NCBI GenBank assembly: GCA_016303095.1
Contig: JAEDMH010000002.1
Span: 1-55,594, forward strand
DNA length: 55,594 nucleotides
From: Lentisphaeria bacterium
GTDB taxonomy: Bacteria > Verrucomicrobiota > Lentisphaeria > Oligosphaerales > Oligosphaeraceae
Direction of reading: 5' to 3'
In this document: positions 1-7,546 of the stretch, one piece after another
How the letters are laid out: the number at the start of each line of letters is the position of its first letter
Position numbering within the stretch: position 1 is the first letter of the stretch
The notes under the pieces: generated by a model
Seen by the model: only the letters and a program-made list of their open reading frames with translations
Databases searched by the model: none
What the model was told of the DNA's origin: nothing
Program-made: the position numbers and the translations under genes

Positions 1-12
1 GTCAGCCCCGAG

Positions 13-69
13 GGCCTCCCTTCACCCCCGTCTAGCGATCCTCCCACCGCTACGCGGTTCATGAGGATC
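13..69 (-). repeat. Dispersed intergenic repeat, hairpin family alpha, copy I
   Basis: On the minus strand this reads as an outer arm GATCCTC (69-63), an inner stem ACCGC/GCGGT around a GTA loop (58-46), then GAGGATC (43-37) and a conserved tail with CGCTAGACGGGGGTGAAGGG. The same unit lies at 48491-48549 and 53976-54023, where the inner stem is ACCCC/GGGGT instead. Both sides of the stem changed together, so the fold rather than the sequence is kept. No open reading frame of note overlaps it. Confidence 0.8.
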
Positions 70-99
70 CCCCCCCCTTCCCCCCACAGGCGGGGGAGG

Positions 100-131
100 C
101 TAGAAAGCTAGAGGGTCTAGAAATCTACTAG
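100..131. repeat. CTAG-phased short tandem array, locus I
   Basis: Four CTAG tetramers occur at 100, 108, 117 and 128. The spacing is roughly 8 bp and the filler is A/T-rich (for example CTAGAAAG). It sits between the alpha hairpin repeat and the beta repeat, as in locus IV. CTAG is usually a scarce tetramer in bacterial DNA, so such clusters are unlikely by chance. Confidence 0.7.
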
Positions 132-159
132 AATCAAAGAAGTTATAACAAAATCCCAG

Positions 160-272
160 GGCGGTTCGTGCGGGTAGCACGAACCGCCTCTCTGTGGTCT
201 CTGCGTGCCCGGCTTGCCGGGCCTTCCGTGCCCGACCTGTGCCCGCGGCAGCGCACCGTGTCTCCGCGGGGC
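160..272 (+). repeat. Dispersed intergenic repeat, hairpin family beta, copy I
   Basis: The repeat starts with a perfect 12-bp stem (160-171 with 177-188, GGCGGTTCGTGC and its complement). A CTCTGTG segment follows, then a second hairpin GCCCGGC-TT-GCCGGGC (207-222) flanked by GCGTG and TTCCGTGCC, and a further CCGTG-rich stretch. Related copies are at 29364-29466, at 53769-53870 (inverted) and partly at 54138-54180. The stems differ in sequence but remain paired. The rest of 1-426 is an A/T-rich leader before the gene at 427; I see no clear sigma-70 promoter in it. Confidence 0.8.
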
Positions 273-426
273 GGTAAAATTGTCTGGAATTGTCATATTT
301 TTTCTTTCATTCCCTTGCAGATTGAAAAATTGGGATTATTTTGGGGTGTCTGAAAGTTTTTCTTCTCATTTTGTCCAATATTGTCCATTTCCCTTCGGTT
401 TTTCTTAGCGCAAGAGAGACACAATC

Positions 427-1137
427 ATGATTCTTACCTTAAAAGAGCTTGCGGAGTACCTGCGCGTGAACGAGCGCACCATTTCCCGGATGATCAACAG
501 TGGCAAGATCCAAGGGGCGAAGATTGGGGGTCAGTGGCGGTTCAACGGGAGCCAGATTGACCAGGTGTTTTTTCCGGGGTCTGTTTCGGAGAGCAGTCCT
601 TTGGAGGCGGAGGGTTCTTCCATCATCACCCATCCATTGATTGGCATTCCCCTGAGCCGTGTGATGAGCGAGGATCGGATTTTGTTGAACCTGAAGAGTC
701 GGGACAAGGAGGGGGTCATCCACGAGTTGACGGACGCCCGTCTTCTTTACGGTCTGGTGTTGGACGCCTCGGATTTGCGCACCAAGTGTCTGCAGCGGGA
801 GCAAGTGCTTTCCACGGCGGTGGGCGAAGGGATTGCCATTCCCCATCCCCGGGATCCCATCCCCACCCTTCGGGCCAGCGCGGCGGTGCTCTACGGCTAC
901 TCCCAGGAGGGGGTGGACTTCAATGCGCCGGACGGCAAGCCCGTCCACATGTTCTTCCTGGTGTGCAGCCAGAACATTGAGCTTCACCTCCACCTGATGG
1001 GCTGCATGGCCCGTCTGCTGAAGTCCTCCAGCTTTGTGGAGAACCTGCCCAAGTGCACCAGCAACAAGGAGGTCATCAAGCTGGTCATGGAGCACGAGCG
1101 GGCGGAATTCCTCTCCCAGGAAGGGGCGGCGAAATAG
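427..1137 (+). CDS. HTH (excisionase/MerR-type) DNA-binding protein fused to PTS EIIA (fructose/nitrogen type)
   Basis: This 236-residue protein begins with an excisionase-like winged helix (residues 2-50: LTLKELAEYLRVNERTISRM, then a GGQWRF turn). That is followed by a linker and a PTS EIIA type-2 domain (about 85-225) with the phosphorylatable histidine in GIAIPHPRD (His140). EIIA domains of this family relay phosphate or act as PtsN-like regulators. The fusion with an HTH is known from Chlamydiae (ptsN-like) and other PVC bacteria. I infer a phosphorylation-controlled DNA-binding regulator. No EI, HPr or EIIB/C is in the window. A long perfect terminator follows at 1179. The start ATG at 427 is the first residue of the HTH and is preceded by a weak AGAGAG. 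Confidence 0.85.
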   Translation: MILTLKELAEYLRVNERTISRMINSGKIQGAKIGGQWRFNGSQIDQVFFPGSVSESSPLEAEGSSIITHPLIGIPLSRVMSEDRILLNLKSRDKEGVIHELTDARLLYGLVLDASDLRTKCLQREQVLSTAVGEGIAIPHPRDPIPTLRASAAVLYGYSQEGVDFNAPDGKPVHMFFLVCSQNIELHLHLMGCMARLLKSSSFVENLPKCTSNKEVIKLVMEHERAEFLSQEGAAK

Positions 1138-1178
1138 CCTCCTTCTCCTTCTTCGTTTTCCCAGAGCGGAACTCTCTA

Positions 1179-1216
1179 GGCTGGTTCTCCTCCTCCTGGA
1201 GGAGAGCCGGCCTTTT
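1179..1216 (+). terminator. Rho-independent terminator after HTH-EIIA gene
   Basis: A 15-bp stem (1179-1193 with 1198-1212, with G-T pairs at 1182/1209 and 1185/1206) closes on a TCCT tetraloop and is followed by TTTTCTTCC. It separates the HTH-EIIA gene from truA. Confidence 0.8.
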
Positions 1217-1324
1217 CTTCCTTATCCCAGAGTTTCGTTTTTTCGCGCGAGCGAGAGGGGCTCTGCCGCCCTCTCGGAAGCGGAAGAAAAGCGCAGAAGC
1301 CCTCTACCGAAAGGTCCCTTTCCC

Positions 1325-2158
1325 ATGGACAGCCCCACGCCCCAGGTCACCCGTTTTCACCTGACCCTTGCCTATGATGGCACCCGGTATGCGGGGTGGC
1401 AAGTGCAGCCGTCCCATCCCACAGTTCAGGGGGAGCTTCTCACCCGTCTTCGCCTGATGTTGCGGGCGCCGGAGCTGAAAATCTACGGTTCCAGCCGGAC
1501 GGATGCGGGGGTTCACGCCTTGGACCAGCAGGTTTCCTTCGAGGCGGTGTTGCCGGGGGATGTGGACGCCTCCGATCTGGCCCGTCGCCTCAACCGCTGG
1601 CTGCCGGAGGACATCTATGTGCGCTCCGCCCGGATTTGTCCCGGCCCCTTCCATGCCCGGCATGACAACTGCGGGAAGGCATACACCTACTGCCTGGCGC
1701 CAGGCTTCAAGCCCAATCCCTTGTATGTACGATATTTATGGCGCACCCCACGGGCGTTGGACCTGTCGGCCATGGCCGAAGCGGCGGCCCTGCTCCAAGG
1801 GGAGCATGACTTTGCCTCCTTTGCGGTCAACTCCGGGAAGCCCATGGAATCCACCGTGCGCAACCTTCGGCGCCTAGAGCTGATGGAGACGGGGGACGGG
1901 ATGCTCTACGTCAATGCGGTGGGGGACAGTTTTCTCTACAAGATGGTTCGGAGCCTGGTGGGGTATTTGGTGCACATCGGGCTAGGATATGGGAAGCCGG
2001 AGCAGGTTCCGGCGATCCTCTCCGGGAAGGATCGTTCCCTGGCGGCGGATTCCGCCCCGGCCCGGGGTCTCTTCCTGGCCAAGGTCTTCTTCTCCCCGGA
2101 GGAGTGGCGGAGCTATCAGCCGATTCTCCCCCCCTTCGCCTTCACGCCCCGCCTCTAG
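1325..2158 (+). CDS. truA: tRNA pseudouridine(38-40) synthase TruA
   Basis: The product is 277 residues, the usual TruA length. It converts U38-U40 of the tRNA anticodon stem to pseudouridine. The start at 1325 places FHLTLAYDGTRYAGWQ at the N terminus, as in other TruA proteins. The catalytic aspartate lies in SSRTDAGVHALDQ (Asp60). Later family blocks are RRLNRWLPEDIYV, FHARHDNCGKAYTY and NAVGDSFLYKMVRSLVG. The reading frame stays open upstream to 1034, but that part overlaps the preceding gene and terminator and has no family match. It stands alone and converges on the deacetylase gene at 2183. Confidence 0.95.
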   Translation: MDSPTPQVTRFHLTLAYDGTRYAGWQVQPSHPTVQGELLTRLRLMLRAPELKIYGSSRTDAGVHALDQQVSFEAVLPGDVDASDLARRLNRWLPEDIYVRSARICPGPFHARHDNCGKAYTYCLAPGFKPNPLYVRYLWRTPRALDLSAMAEAAALLQGEHDFASFAVNSGKPMESTVRNLRRLELMETGDGMLYVNAVGDSFLYKMVRSLVGYLVHIGLGYGKPEQVPAILSGKDRSLAADSAPARGLFLAKVFFSPEEWRSYQPILPPFAFTPRL

Positions 2159-2182
2159 TCCGCCTCCCGGGAGAGGGGCGAC

Positions 2183-2992
2183 CTATTTCAGGGCAACGCA
2201 TTCCCCCGGGGGGAGGGAGCGGAGAGTCCGGTGATTCACCAGGAACCACACCTCCTGATCCGTGGGATTATAAGCCATGTCCTGATCGGCGGTGAAGACC
2301 AGACGCTGCACGGCCTGCACATACCGGTGAATCTCTCCGTTGGTGGCGTACCAAGTCTCTTCGTCCTGGGGAAGAGCGTCGCAGATTTGCTCCAGGAGTT
2401 CCCAATTTTGGTTCATGTCGAACTCGTAGCTGTGTCCCCAGATGTAGAAGAGGCTGAGGGAGCGGCCCTGTTTGCGGAAGGGTTCCACCAGGGCGAGGGC
2501 GTCCCGATGGTGGCAAGAGGGGTGCCAGGTCAGCCATTCCCGGGGGCAAGGGAAGCTCATGGTGGCGTTGGTGGTGCGGGAGTATTGGATGCCGGCGGCC
2601 TGCAGCTGGGCCAGAACCATAGGGTTCCAGGAGCCATAGGGATAGGCCATGCCCGTCACGGGGCGACCCATGATCCTCTCCAGATTCCGCCGGTCCTCCA
2701 GCACTTCCGCCAGGACCTGTCCGGGGGCGAGGCGTTCCAAATAGGGGTGATGGACCCCGTGGACGGCCACCTCGTGGCCTCGATAGACCTGCGGAACCTC
2801 CTCGGCCTGGAGATAAGTCTCCGCCTTGGCGGGATCCTGGACCAGGGAGGAACACAGATTGAAGGTGCCCTTCATCCCGTGGGCATTGAGCACCTTCACC
2901 ACCCGCTCGTCAAAGCGCTGACCATCATCGTAGCTAAAGGTCACTGCGCGATTCTTTCCCTGGGGATAGACCCAGCTGACTTCCTGAAACAT
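2183..2992 (-). CDS. Polysaccharide deacetylase (NodB/CE4-like)
   Basis: This is a 269-residue cytoplasmic-looking protein without signal peptide. The NodB fold is indicated by TFSYDDG (Asp22/Asp23, motif 1), a histidine pair in VAVHGVHHPY (His78/His82, motif 2) and MAYPYGSWNP (motif 3). Family members remove N- or O-acetyl groups from glycans. The substrate cannot be read from the sequence. The start ATG at 2992 is chosen because homology begins there; the frame runs further upstream into the preceding gene. It is the last gene of a three-gene minus-strand run (flavodoxin-like, pyrophosphatase, deacetylase). Confidence 0.85.
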   Translation of the reverse strand: MFQEVSWVYPQGKNRAVTFSYDDGQRFDERVVKVLNAHGMKGTFNLCSSLVQDPAKAETYLQAEEVPQVYRGHEVAVHGVHHPYLERLAPGQVLAEVLEDRRNLERIMGRPVTGMAYPYGSWNPMVLAQLQAAGIQYSRTTNATMSFPCPREWLTWHPSCHHRDALALVEPFRKQGRSLSLFYIWGHSYEFDMNQNWELLEQICDALPQDEETWYATNGEIHRYVQAVQRLVFTADQDMAYNPTDQEVWFLVNHRTLRSLPPGECVALK

Positions 2993-3032
2993 GGTTTTCT
3001 CCGTGAGAATGTTTTTTTTGGGGGGATGTCGT

Positions 3033-4718
3033 TCACGCCGTGGGCAGCGTGCGCAGGGCGGCCAGCACCTGGGGAAGCAGCTGCTTCTTCCGGGAGAGGA
3101 CGCCGGGCAAATCGTAGAGATGGGGAGACAGGCAGGCATAGGGAAGGGCCTGTCCTAGGGCTTCCGGCCCCAGGAGAAGCATCCGGGAATTTTCCCGGAC
3201 GGCATCCGTCACCAGAAGCCCCAGGAAATCCAGCTTCTCCTGGCGCATCACCTCCCCCATGGCGGCCTCCAGCTCCTCCTGGCGCTGGTTCAACAGCAGG
3301 AGATTGCTCTCCTCCACCTGGGCCAGGGCAAAACTCCATTTCCCCTCCGTATAGCTCTTCCGGTCTCCGTTGAGGACGGCAAGGGCATCCTGGGCGGCCA
3401 GGGGAGAGGCGATGGCGGAGAGTTCCTCCATGAGGCCGGTGGCGGTGCAGCCCGCCAGTTTTTCCAGCCAGGCCACCGCCTTTCTATCCCGTTCCGTGGT
3501 GGTGGGGCTCTTCAGATTCAGGGTGTCCGTGACAATGCCGGCCAGCAGCATTCCCGCCAGGGAGGGAGAGAGGGACTCTCCCGCGTCTTTATACATCCGG
3601 GAAATGAGGGTGCAGGTGGATCCCACCACATCTGCGGTGAACCGGATGGGCTGATCCGTGGGCATCGTCTTCAGCCGATGGTGATCCACCACCTCCACCA
3701 CCGGGAGGGACTCCACCCCGGGAAGACTTTGCTCGATTTCATTATGATCCACCAGAATCATCTGGAAAGGAGGAGGTTGGGTCACATCCTTCTTCAGGAG
3801 GATACCGGCCAGCGTGCCTTCGGAGGGATGGAGAACAGGAATCACATCCTCGAAGTGGGCGGAGACCCGGGGGGCCACATCCCGGAGGCGATCCTCCGGG
3901 GAGAGCACCAGGGTATGTCCCCGGAGTCCGGAGTTTTCCACGGGAGGAGCGAAAGCCAGACGGCGAATCACCTGGGCGGAATCCCCCGGGCTCTCCAGCA
4001 CCGTCACCCCAAGCGTCCGGGCCAGCTCCGCCAGACGAGGCTCCACGGGATGGCCGCCGGTGACGATGAGAAGACCCACCTGGCGTTGAATGACGTGCTC
4101 CTGGATATCGGGGCGATCCCCCACGATCACCGCCAGACGGGAGCCCATCTCCCAGGGAAGATGGGCATCGAAGGAACGCACCTGCATGGCCGCCACATAG
4201 ACTTGGAAGCGCACCATTTCCTCCGGCGCCTGGGCGGTCACGATGGTGCCATCCAAGGCGCTGGCGATGTGATTCACGGAGGCATGGACCTCCCGGGAGG
4301 CCAAGCGCTGGCTCCCCTCCTCCTCCCCCATTCCCAGCAGCTGGTTCAACACGCCCATGGGACTCAGCATTCCCTGGTAGCCCCCCCGGGCATCCACCAC
4401 AGGAAGCCGGGGCATTCCGCTCTCCCGGAGAATCCGGAAGCCCTCCCAGAGGGTCTTTCCTGCGGGAACCACAGGGGGATTGGGCTCCATCACATCGGCC
4501 ACCCGCACATAGACATCGTTGCGGCAGAGGGGTTCGGGCATCCGAAAGCGCTGCAGGAGGAAGCGCGCCCGGTCGGAGAGGACGCCGGGGCAGACGGCCT
4601 GGGCCAGGGGATTTCCCTGGCGGCGGCGCAATTCCGCCAAGGCGATGGCGGCGGAGAGGGAATCGATATCGGGATTTCGGTGGCCGGAAACGAAGACGGC
4701 CTTCAGAGAGGAACTCAT
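3033..4718 (-). CDS. ppaC: Manganese-dependent inorganic pyrophosphatase with CBS and DRTGG domains (family II)
   Basis: The product has 561 residues. The N-terminal DHH motif GHRNPDIDS supplies the metal ligands His13, Asp17 and Asp19. A CBS-DRTGG-CBS regulatory insert follows (about 70-310, for example VADVMEPNPPVVPAG and LLIVTGGHPV). The second half of the DHH domain contains VVEVVDHHRL and TADVVGSTCTLI, and a DHHA2 domain ends the protein. Family II PPases hydrolyse pyrophosphate; in CBS/DRTGG members adenine nucleotides regulate activity. The length is normal for the CBS-DRTGG subtype. It lies 33 bp downstream of the flavodoxin-like gene on the same strand. Confidence 0.93.
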   Translation of the reverse strand: MSSSLKAVFVSGHRNPDIDSLSAAIALAELRRRQGNPLAQAVCPGVLSDRARFLLQRFRMPEPLCRNDVYVRVADVMEPNPPVVPAGKTLWEGFRILRESGMPRLPVVDARGGYQGMLSPMGVLNQLLGMGEEEGSQRLASREVHASVNHIASALDGTIVTAQAPEEMVRFQVYVAAMQVRSFDAHLPWEMGSRLAVIVGDRPDIQEHVIQRQVGLLIVTGGHPVEPRLAELARTLGVTVLESPGDSAQVIRRLAFAPPVENSGLRGHTLVLSPEDRLRDVAPRVSAHFEDVIPVLHPSEGTLAGILLKKDVTQPPPFQMILVDHNEIEQSLPGVESLPVVEVVDHHRLKTMPTDQPIRFTADVVGSTCTLISRMYKDAGESLSPSLAGMLLAGIVTDTLNLKSPTTTERDRKAVAWLEKLAGCTATGLMEELSAIASPLAAQDALAVLNGDRKSYTEGKWSFALAQVEESNLLLLNQRQEELEAAMGEVMRQEKLDFLGLLVTDAVRENSRMLLLGPEALGQALPYACLSPHLYDLPGVLSRKKQLLPQVLAALRTLPTA

Positions 4719-4751
4719 GGGAGAGGGAAAGAGGGGGGGGAGACGAGGGAG

Positions 4752-5402
4752 CTACCGTTGCGGGGCAGGAGCTTCCTCGCCATAGAGGCGATTCAGCCAT
4801 TGGGCCACCTGGTCGGGGGAGACGTGATCCGCAATCGTGCGCCCCACCCAGCGTTCAGGCAGACTGCTTCCCCGAAGAGAGAGACCTTCCCGGAAACGGG
4901 CCTCCGGGCAAGCCTTGGCCCAGAGACGGAAGGTGCCTCCTGCCCCCCCGCCTCCATGGGTCACAAAAGGAACCACCTCCTTTCCCGCCAAACCGCCATG
5001 CTCCTGCAAAAACCGAGTCACCGGCGGAGCGCCCTGCCCCCACCACACGGGAGACCCCAGGAAAATCACGGAATACTCCGACAAATCCACCTGGGATTCC
5101 GGCGTCAGCTCCGGGGCAATGCCTCCCCTCAACTCCTGACGGGCCTGGGCCACGGTCCGCCAATATCCCCCGGGATAGGGCGTCTTCACCTGGAGGGGGA
5201 GAATGGGAGCGCCCGTGGCCTCGTGAATCCACACCGCCAGGCGGCGGGTATTTTGGCACGGGGAGTCACTGAACACCACAATCAGGGCCTTTCCCGGAAG
5301 GCGTCCTCGGAAGGGGATGCCCCGGGTGGGGGGAGTCTGGAGAAGCCACAAGGCCAATCCGGCAAAGACGAGGACAAGAAGACCAAGGAGCCAGAACCAC
5401 AT
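4752..5402 (-). CDS. Membrane-anchored flavodoxin-like protein
   Basis: This 216-residue protein has an N-terminal hydrophobic anchor (WFWLLGLLVLVFAGLALWLL, residues 2-21) and then a flavodoxin fold: KALIVVFSDSPCQNTRRLA (FMN phosphate loop, degenerate), YPGGYWRTVAQARQE, and YSVIFLGSPVWWGQGAPPV, which is typical of the flavodoxin_4 family. The family binds FMN and usually acts in electron transfer or quinone protection; the partner is unknown here. ATG 5402 is the only start that keeps the anchor. A TACATT promoter-like box lies at 5450-5455. It is first in the run leading to the pyrophosphatase and deacetylase. Confidence 0.75.
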   Translation of the reverse strand: MWFWLLGLLVLVFAGLALWLLQTPPTRGIPFRGRLPGKALIVVFSDSPCQNTRRLAVWIHEATGAPILPLQVKTPYPGGYWRTVAQARQELRGGIAPELTPESQVDLSEYSVIFLGSPVWWGQGAPPVTRFLQEHGGLAGKEVVPFVTHGGGGAGGTFRLWAKACPEARFREGLSLRGSSLPERWVGRTIADHVSPDQVAQWLNRLYGEEAPAPQR

Positions 5403-5449
5403 TAGAACAAAGGGGGAGTGAGAGGAAGCAAAAAGGGGAAAACGGGAAT

Positions 5450-5455
5450 AATGTA
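5450..5455 (-). promoter_or_regulatory. Candidate -10 box (TACATT) for flavodoxin-like operon
   Basis: On the minus strand the sequence reads CCCCCTACATTATTCCC, about 48 bp before the start at 5402. It resembles boxes found ahead of several other genes here (7496, 17987, 29053). No convincing -35 hexamer is visible. Confidence 0.35.
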
Positions 5456-5633
5456 GGGGGATTTCTCGGCTTTGGATGGCTCTTTCTCCTCCGGACAATA
5501 GGCATGCCCCTCCCCTGGCCTCCTCACAGAAATCAAATCTTCCCCCCTTGATTTTTTGCCATTTTTTCCTATAATTCTTCCGTGCACTTTGACATCTCTG
5601 TGCAATTCCCCCTAGTCCCTCTTGCCTAAAACC

Positions 5634-6428
5634 ATGAAAAAGTCCTTTACCCTCATTGAGCTTCTTGTGGTCATCGCCATCATCGCCATTCTGGCGGCCA
5701 TGCTTCTGCCCGCCCTGTCCAAGGCCCGGGAGAAGGCCCGGGCCATCAGCTGCACCAACAACCTGAAGCAGGTGCAGCTGGGCAACATCCTCTACGCCAA
5801 CGACTCTGACGACTACCTGCCCCCCACCATCTACCGACCCGACCGGGAAGCCTGGGGAGCAAGTGACAACAGCCGAATCTGGTTCTGCTACAACCCCATG
5901 ATTCCCGGAACCCCCATGGACTGGGGAGAATGGAAGACCAAGGATCCCGCCGGCGGCTGGGATGTCACCCGCACCGGGAAGGAGGACAAGAGCGCCTGGC
6001 ACAAGGTCCTCCACTGCCCCTCCCTCTCCACCAATGACCGGGTCATCGGCAACATCGGATACCAGGCCAACGTGGCCCTGGGATACATGGGACAGTACAT
6101 CGCCTGGGGAGGCAACGACTGGAACATGAGTTGCCAGTGGCACCGCATCTCCTCCATCAAATACCCCACCATCTTCCTCAACGTCATGGACGGAACCCGG
6201 GAAACGGGATGGGACAACATGCCCTACATCCACCCGGACTACATCGTCCGGGCCGACACCGAGTTCTTCCGCCACTCCAGCCAGATGAACGCCGCCTTCT
6301 CCGACGGACACGTAGAGACCATCCCCTATTCCAAAATCAAGAACAACAGCGAAGGCTACCCCTACCTGAAGTCAGACTACTACTGGTTCCCCGGCTTCAA
6401 CAGCAAGCTCGGCGGAGACATCCGATAG
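5634..6428 (+). CDS. Type II secretion/type IV pilus-like pseudopilin, H-X9-DG family (copy 1)
   Basis: This 264-residue protein has a class III prepilin signal: short basic leader MKKS, then FTLIELLVVIAIIAILAAML with Glu at +5. A prepilin peptidase should cut before Phe. The conserved coil LPALSKAREKARAISCTNNLK follows. The C terminus carries the H-X9-DG signature (HSSQMNAAFSDGHVE) typical of the very large PVC pseudopilin families. I chose ATG 5634; an in-frame TTG lies at 5622. It is a close paralogue of the next gene, 57 bp downstream. Its role in PVC bacteria is unproven; a surface or periplasmic filament or adaptor is possible. Confidence 0.9.
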   Translation: MKKSFTLIELLVVIAIIAILAAMLLPALSKAREKARAISCTNNLKQVQLGNILYANDSDDYLPPTIYRPDREAWGASDNSRIWFCYNPMIPGTPMDWGEWKTKDPAGGWDVTRTGKEDKSAWHKVLHCPSLSTNDRVIGNIGYQANVALGYMGQYIAWGGNDWNMSCQWHRISSIKYPTIFLNVMDGTRETGWDNMPYIHPDYIVRADTEFFRHSSQMNAAFSDGHVETIPYSKIKNNSEGYPYLKSDYYWFPGFNSKLGGDIR

Positions 6429-6485
6429 CTTACCCCCCACACGTCAAAACACCATAACCAGATCCTGTCAAAGAGGTTAAAGAAC

Positions 6486-7304
6486 ATGAAAAAATCCTTC
6501 ACCCTCATTGAACTGCTGGTGGTCATCGCCATCATCGCCATTTTGGCGGCTATGCTGCTGCCTGCCCTGTCCAAGGCCCGGGAGAAGGCACGGGCCATCA
6601 GCTGCACCAGCAACCTGAAGCAGATTCAACTGGGCAACATCCTCTACGGAAACGACTATGACGACTACCTGCCCCCTGTCATCTACCGTCCCGACAGCGT
6701 GAACTGGGGCGGCGCGGGAAACAGCCGCATCTGGTTCTGCTATAACTCCATGATCCCCGGCACCCCCATGGATTGGAGCGAATGGTACGCCAAGGATCCC
6801 GCCGGCGGCTGGAATGTCATGGACGGGGGACAGGCGGACAAGAGCGCCTGGCACAAGGTCCTCCACTGCCCCTCCTGCCCCACCAGCGACCGGGTCATCG
6901 GGAACATCGGATACCAGGTGAACGTAGCCATGAGCTATATGGGACAGTATAAGGAAGGCGGCTCCATGGGAACCGACTGGCAGCCCTACTGCGATTGGCA
7001 CCGCATCTCCTCCATCAAGTACCCCTCCATCTTCATCAATGTCATGGACGGCAACCGCCAGGGAACCTGGGAACGGATGCCCTACACCCACCCGGACTAT
7101 GTGATGGCCGCCTCCAAGCCCACCGTGCGGGACGGATACTTCCGCCACTCCACCCAGATGAACGCCACCTTCGCCGACGGACACGTGGAAGCCATCCCCG
7201 TCACCAAGGCCATCAACAAGGACACCTACGGCGTCCCCTACCTGAAGGCCGACTACTACTGGTTCCCCGGATGGAACACCCGCCACGGCGGCGACATCCG
7301 CTAG
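6486..7304 (+). CDS. Pseudopilin, H-X9-DG family (copy 2)
   Basis: The protein has 272 residues and shares most of its sequence with the preceding pseudopilin, so the pair is a tandem duplication. It has leader MKKS, the hydrophobic FTLIELL helix, the shared phrases WFCYNSMIPGTPMDW and DKSAWHKVLHCPS, and H-X9-DG (HSTQMNATFADGHVE). Two pairs of cysteines suit an exported folded domain. The main divergence is an extra loop near KEGGSMGTDWQPY. An AGAGG precedes ATG 6486. The strong terminator at 7325 ends the unit, and a glycosidase cluster begins just beyond. Confidence 0.9.
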   Translation: MKKSFTLIELLVVIAIIAILAAMLLPALSKAREKARAISCTSNLKQIQLGNILYGNDYDDYLPPVIYRPDSVNWGGAGNSRIWFCYNSMIPGTPMDWSEWYAKDPAGGWNVMDGGQADKSAWHKVLHCPSCPTSDRVIGNIGYQVNVAMSYMGQYKEGGSMGTDWQPYCDWHRISSIKYPSIFINVMDGNRQGTWERMPYTHPDYVMAASKPTVRDGYFRHSTQMNATFADGHVEAIPVTKAINKDTYGVPYLKADYYWFPGWNTRHGGDIR

Positions 7305-7324
7305 GCTGACCTTCCGAGCCTCAC

Positions 7325-7367
7325 GCCCCCTTCCCTCTCCACCCGCTGGCAGGAAGGGGGCTTTTTT
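7325..7367 (+). terminator. Rho-independent terminator after pseudopilin pair
   Basis: A perfect 10-bp stem (GCCCCCTTCC 7325-7334 with GGAAGGGGGC 7352-7361) with a 17-nt loop is followed directly by six T. Confidence 0.9.
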
Positions 7368-7495
7368 CTGTCCTTCCCTCTGATTCTGGGAGAGACGGAT
7401 GACCCGATTTTCCTCCTTCTCCGGCCCTAGGGCGTGCCTTGAAGGCCCTTTGGATTTCCCCTGGAATCCCGCGGCATCGCCCTGGGGAATCGGGC

Positions 7496-7501
7496 TACAT
7501 T
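7496..7501 (+). promoter_or_regulatory. Candidate -10 box (TACATT) for glycosidase cluster
   Basis: GGGCTACATTAGC lies 46 bp before the start at 7547. It is a member of the recurrent (G)CTAyATTA box in this window. No clear -35 is visible. Confidence 0.35.
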
Positions 7502-7546
7502 AGCGGAGTTTTCCTTCTCTTTTCCCTTTTCCTTCTTTCCGTCATC

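Noticed and set aside
7439..7546. N-terminal extension of the GH106-like protein with a hydrophobic stretch that mimics a signal peptide
   Set aside because: It has only a TTG start, overlaps the candidate promoter and has no family match; ATG 7547 fits the family N terminus.
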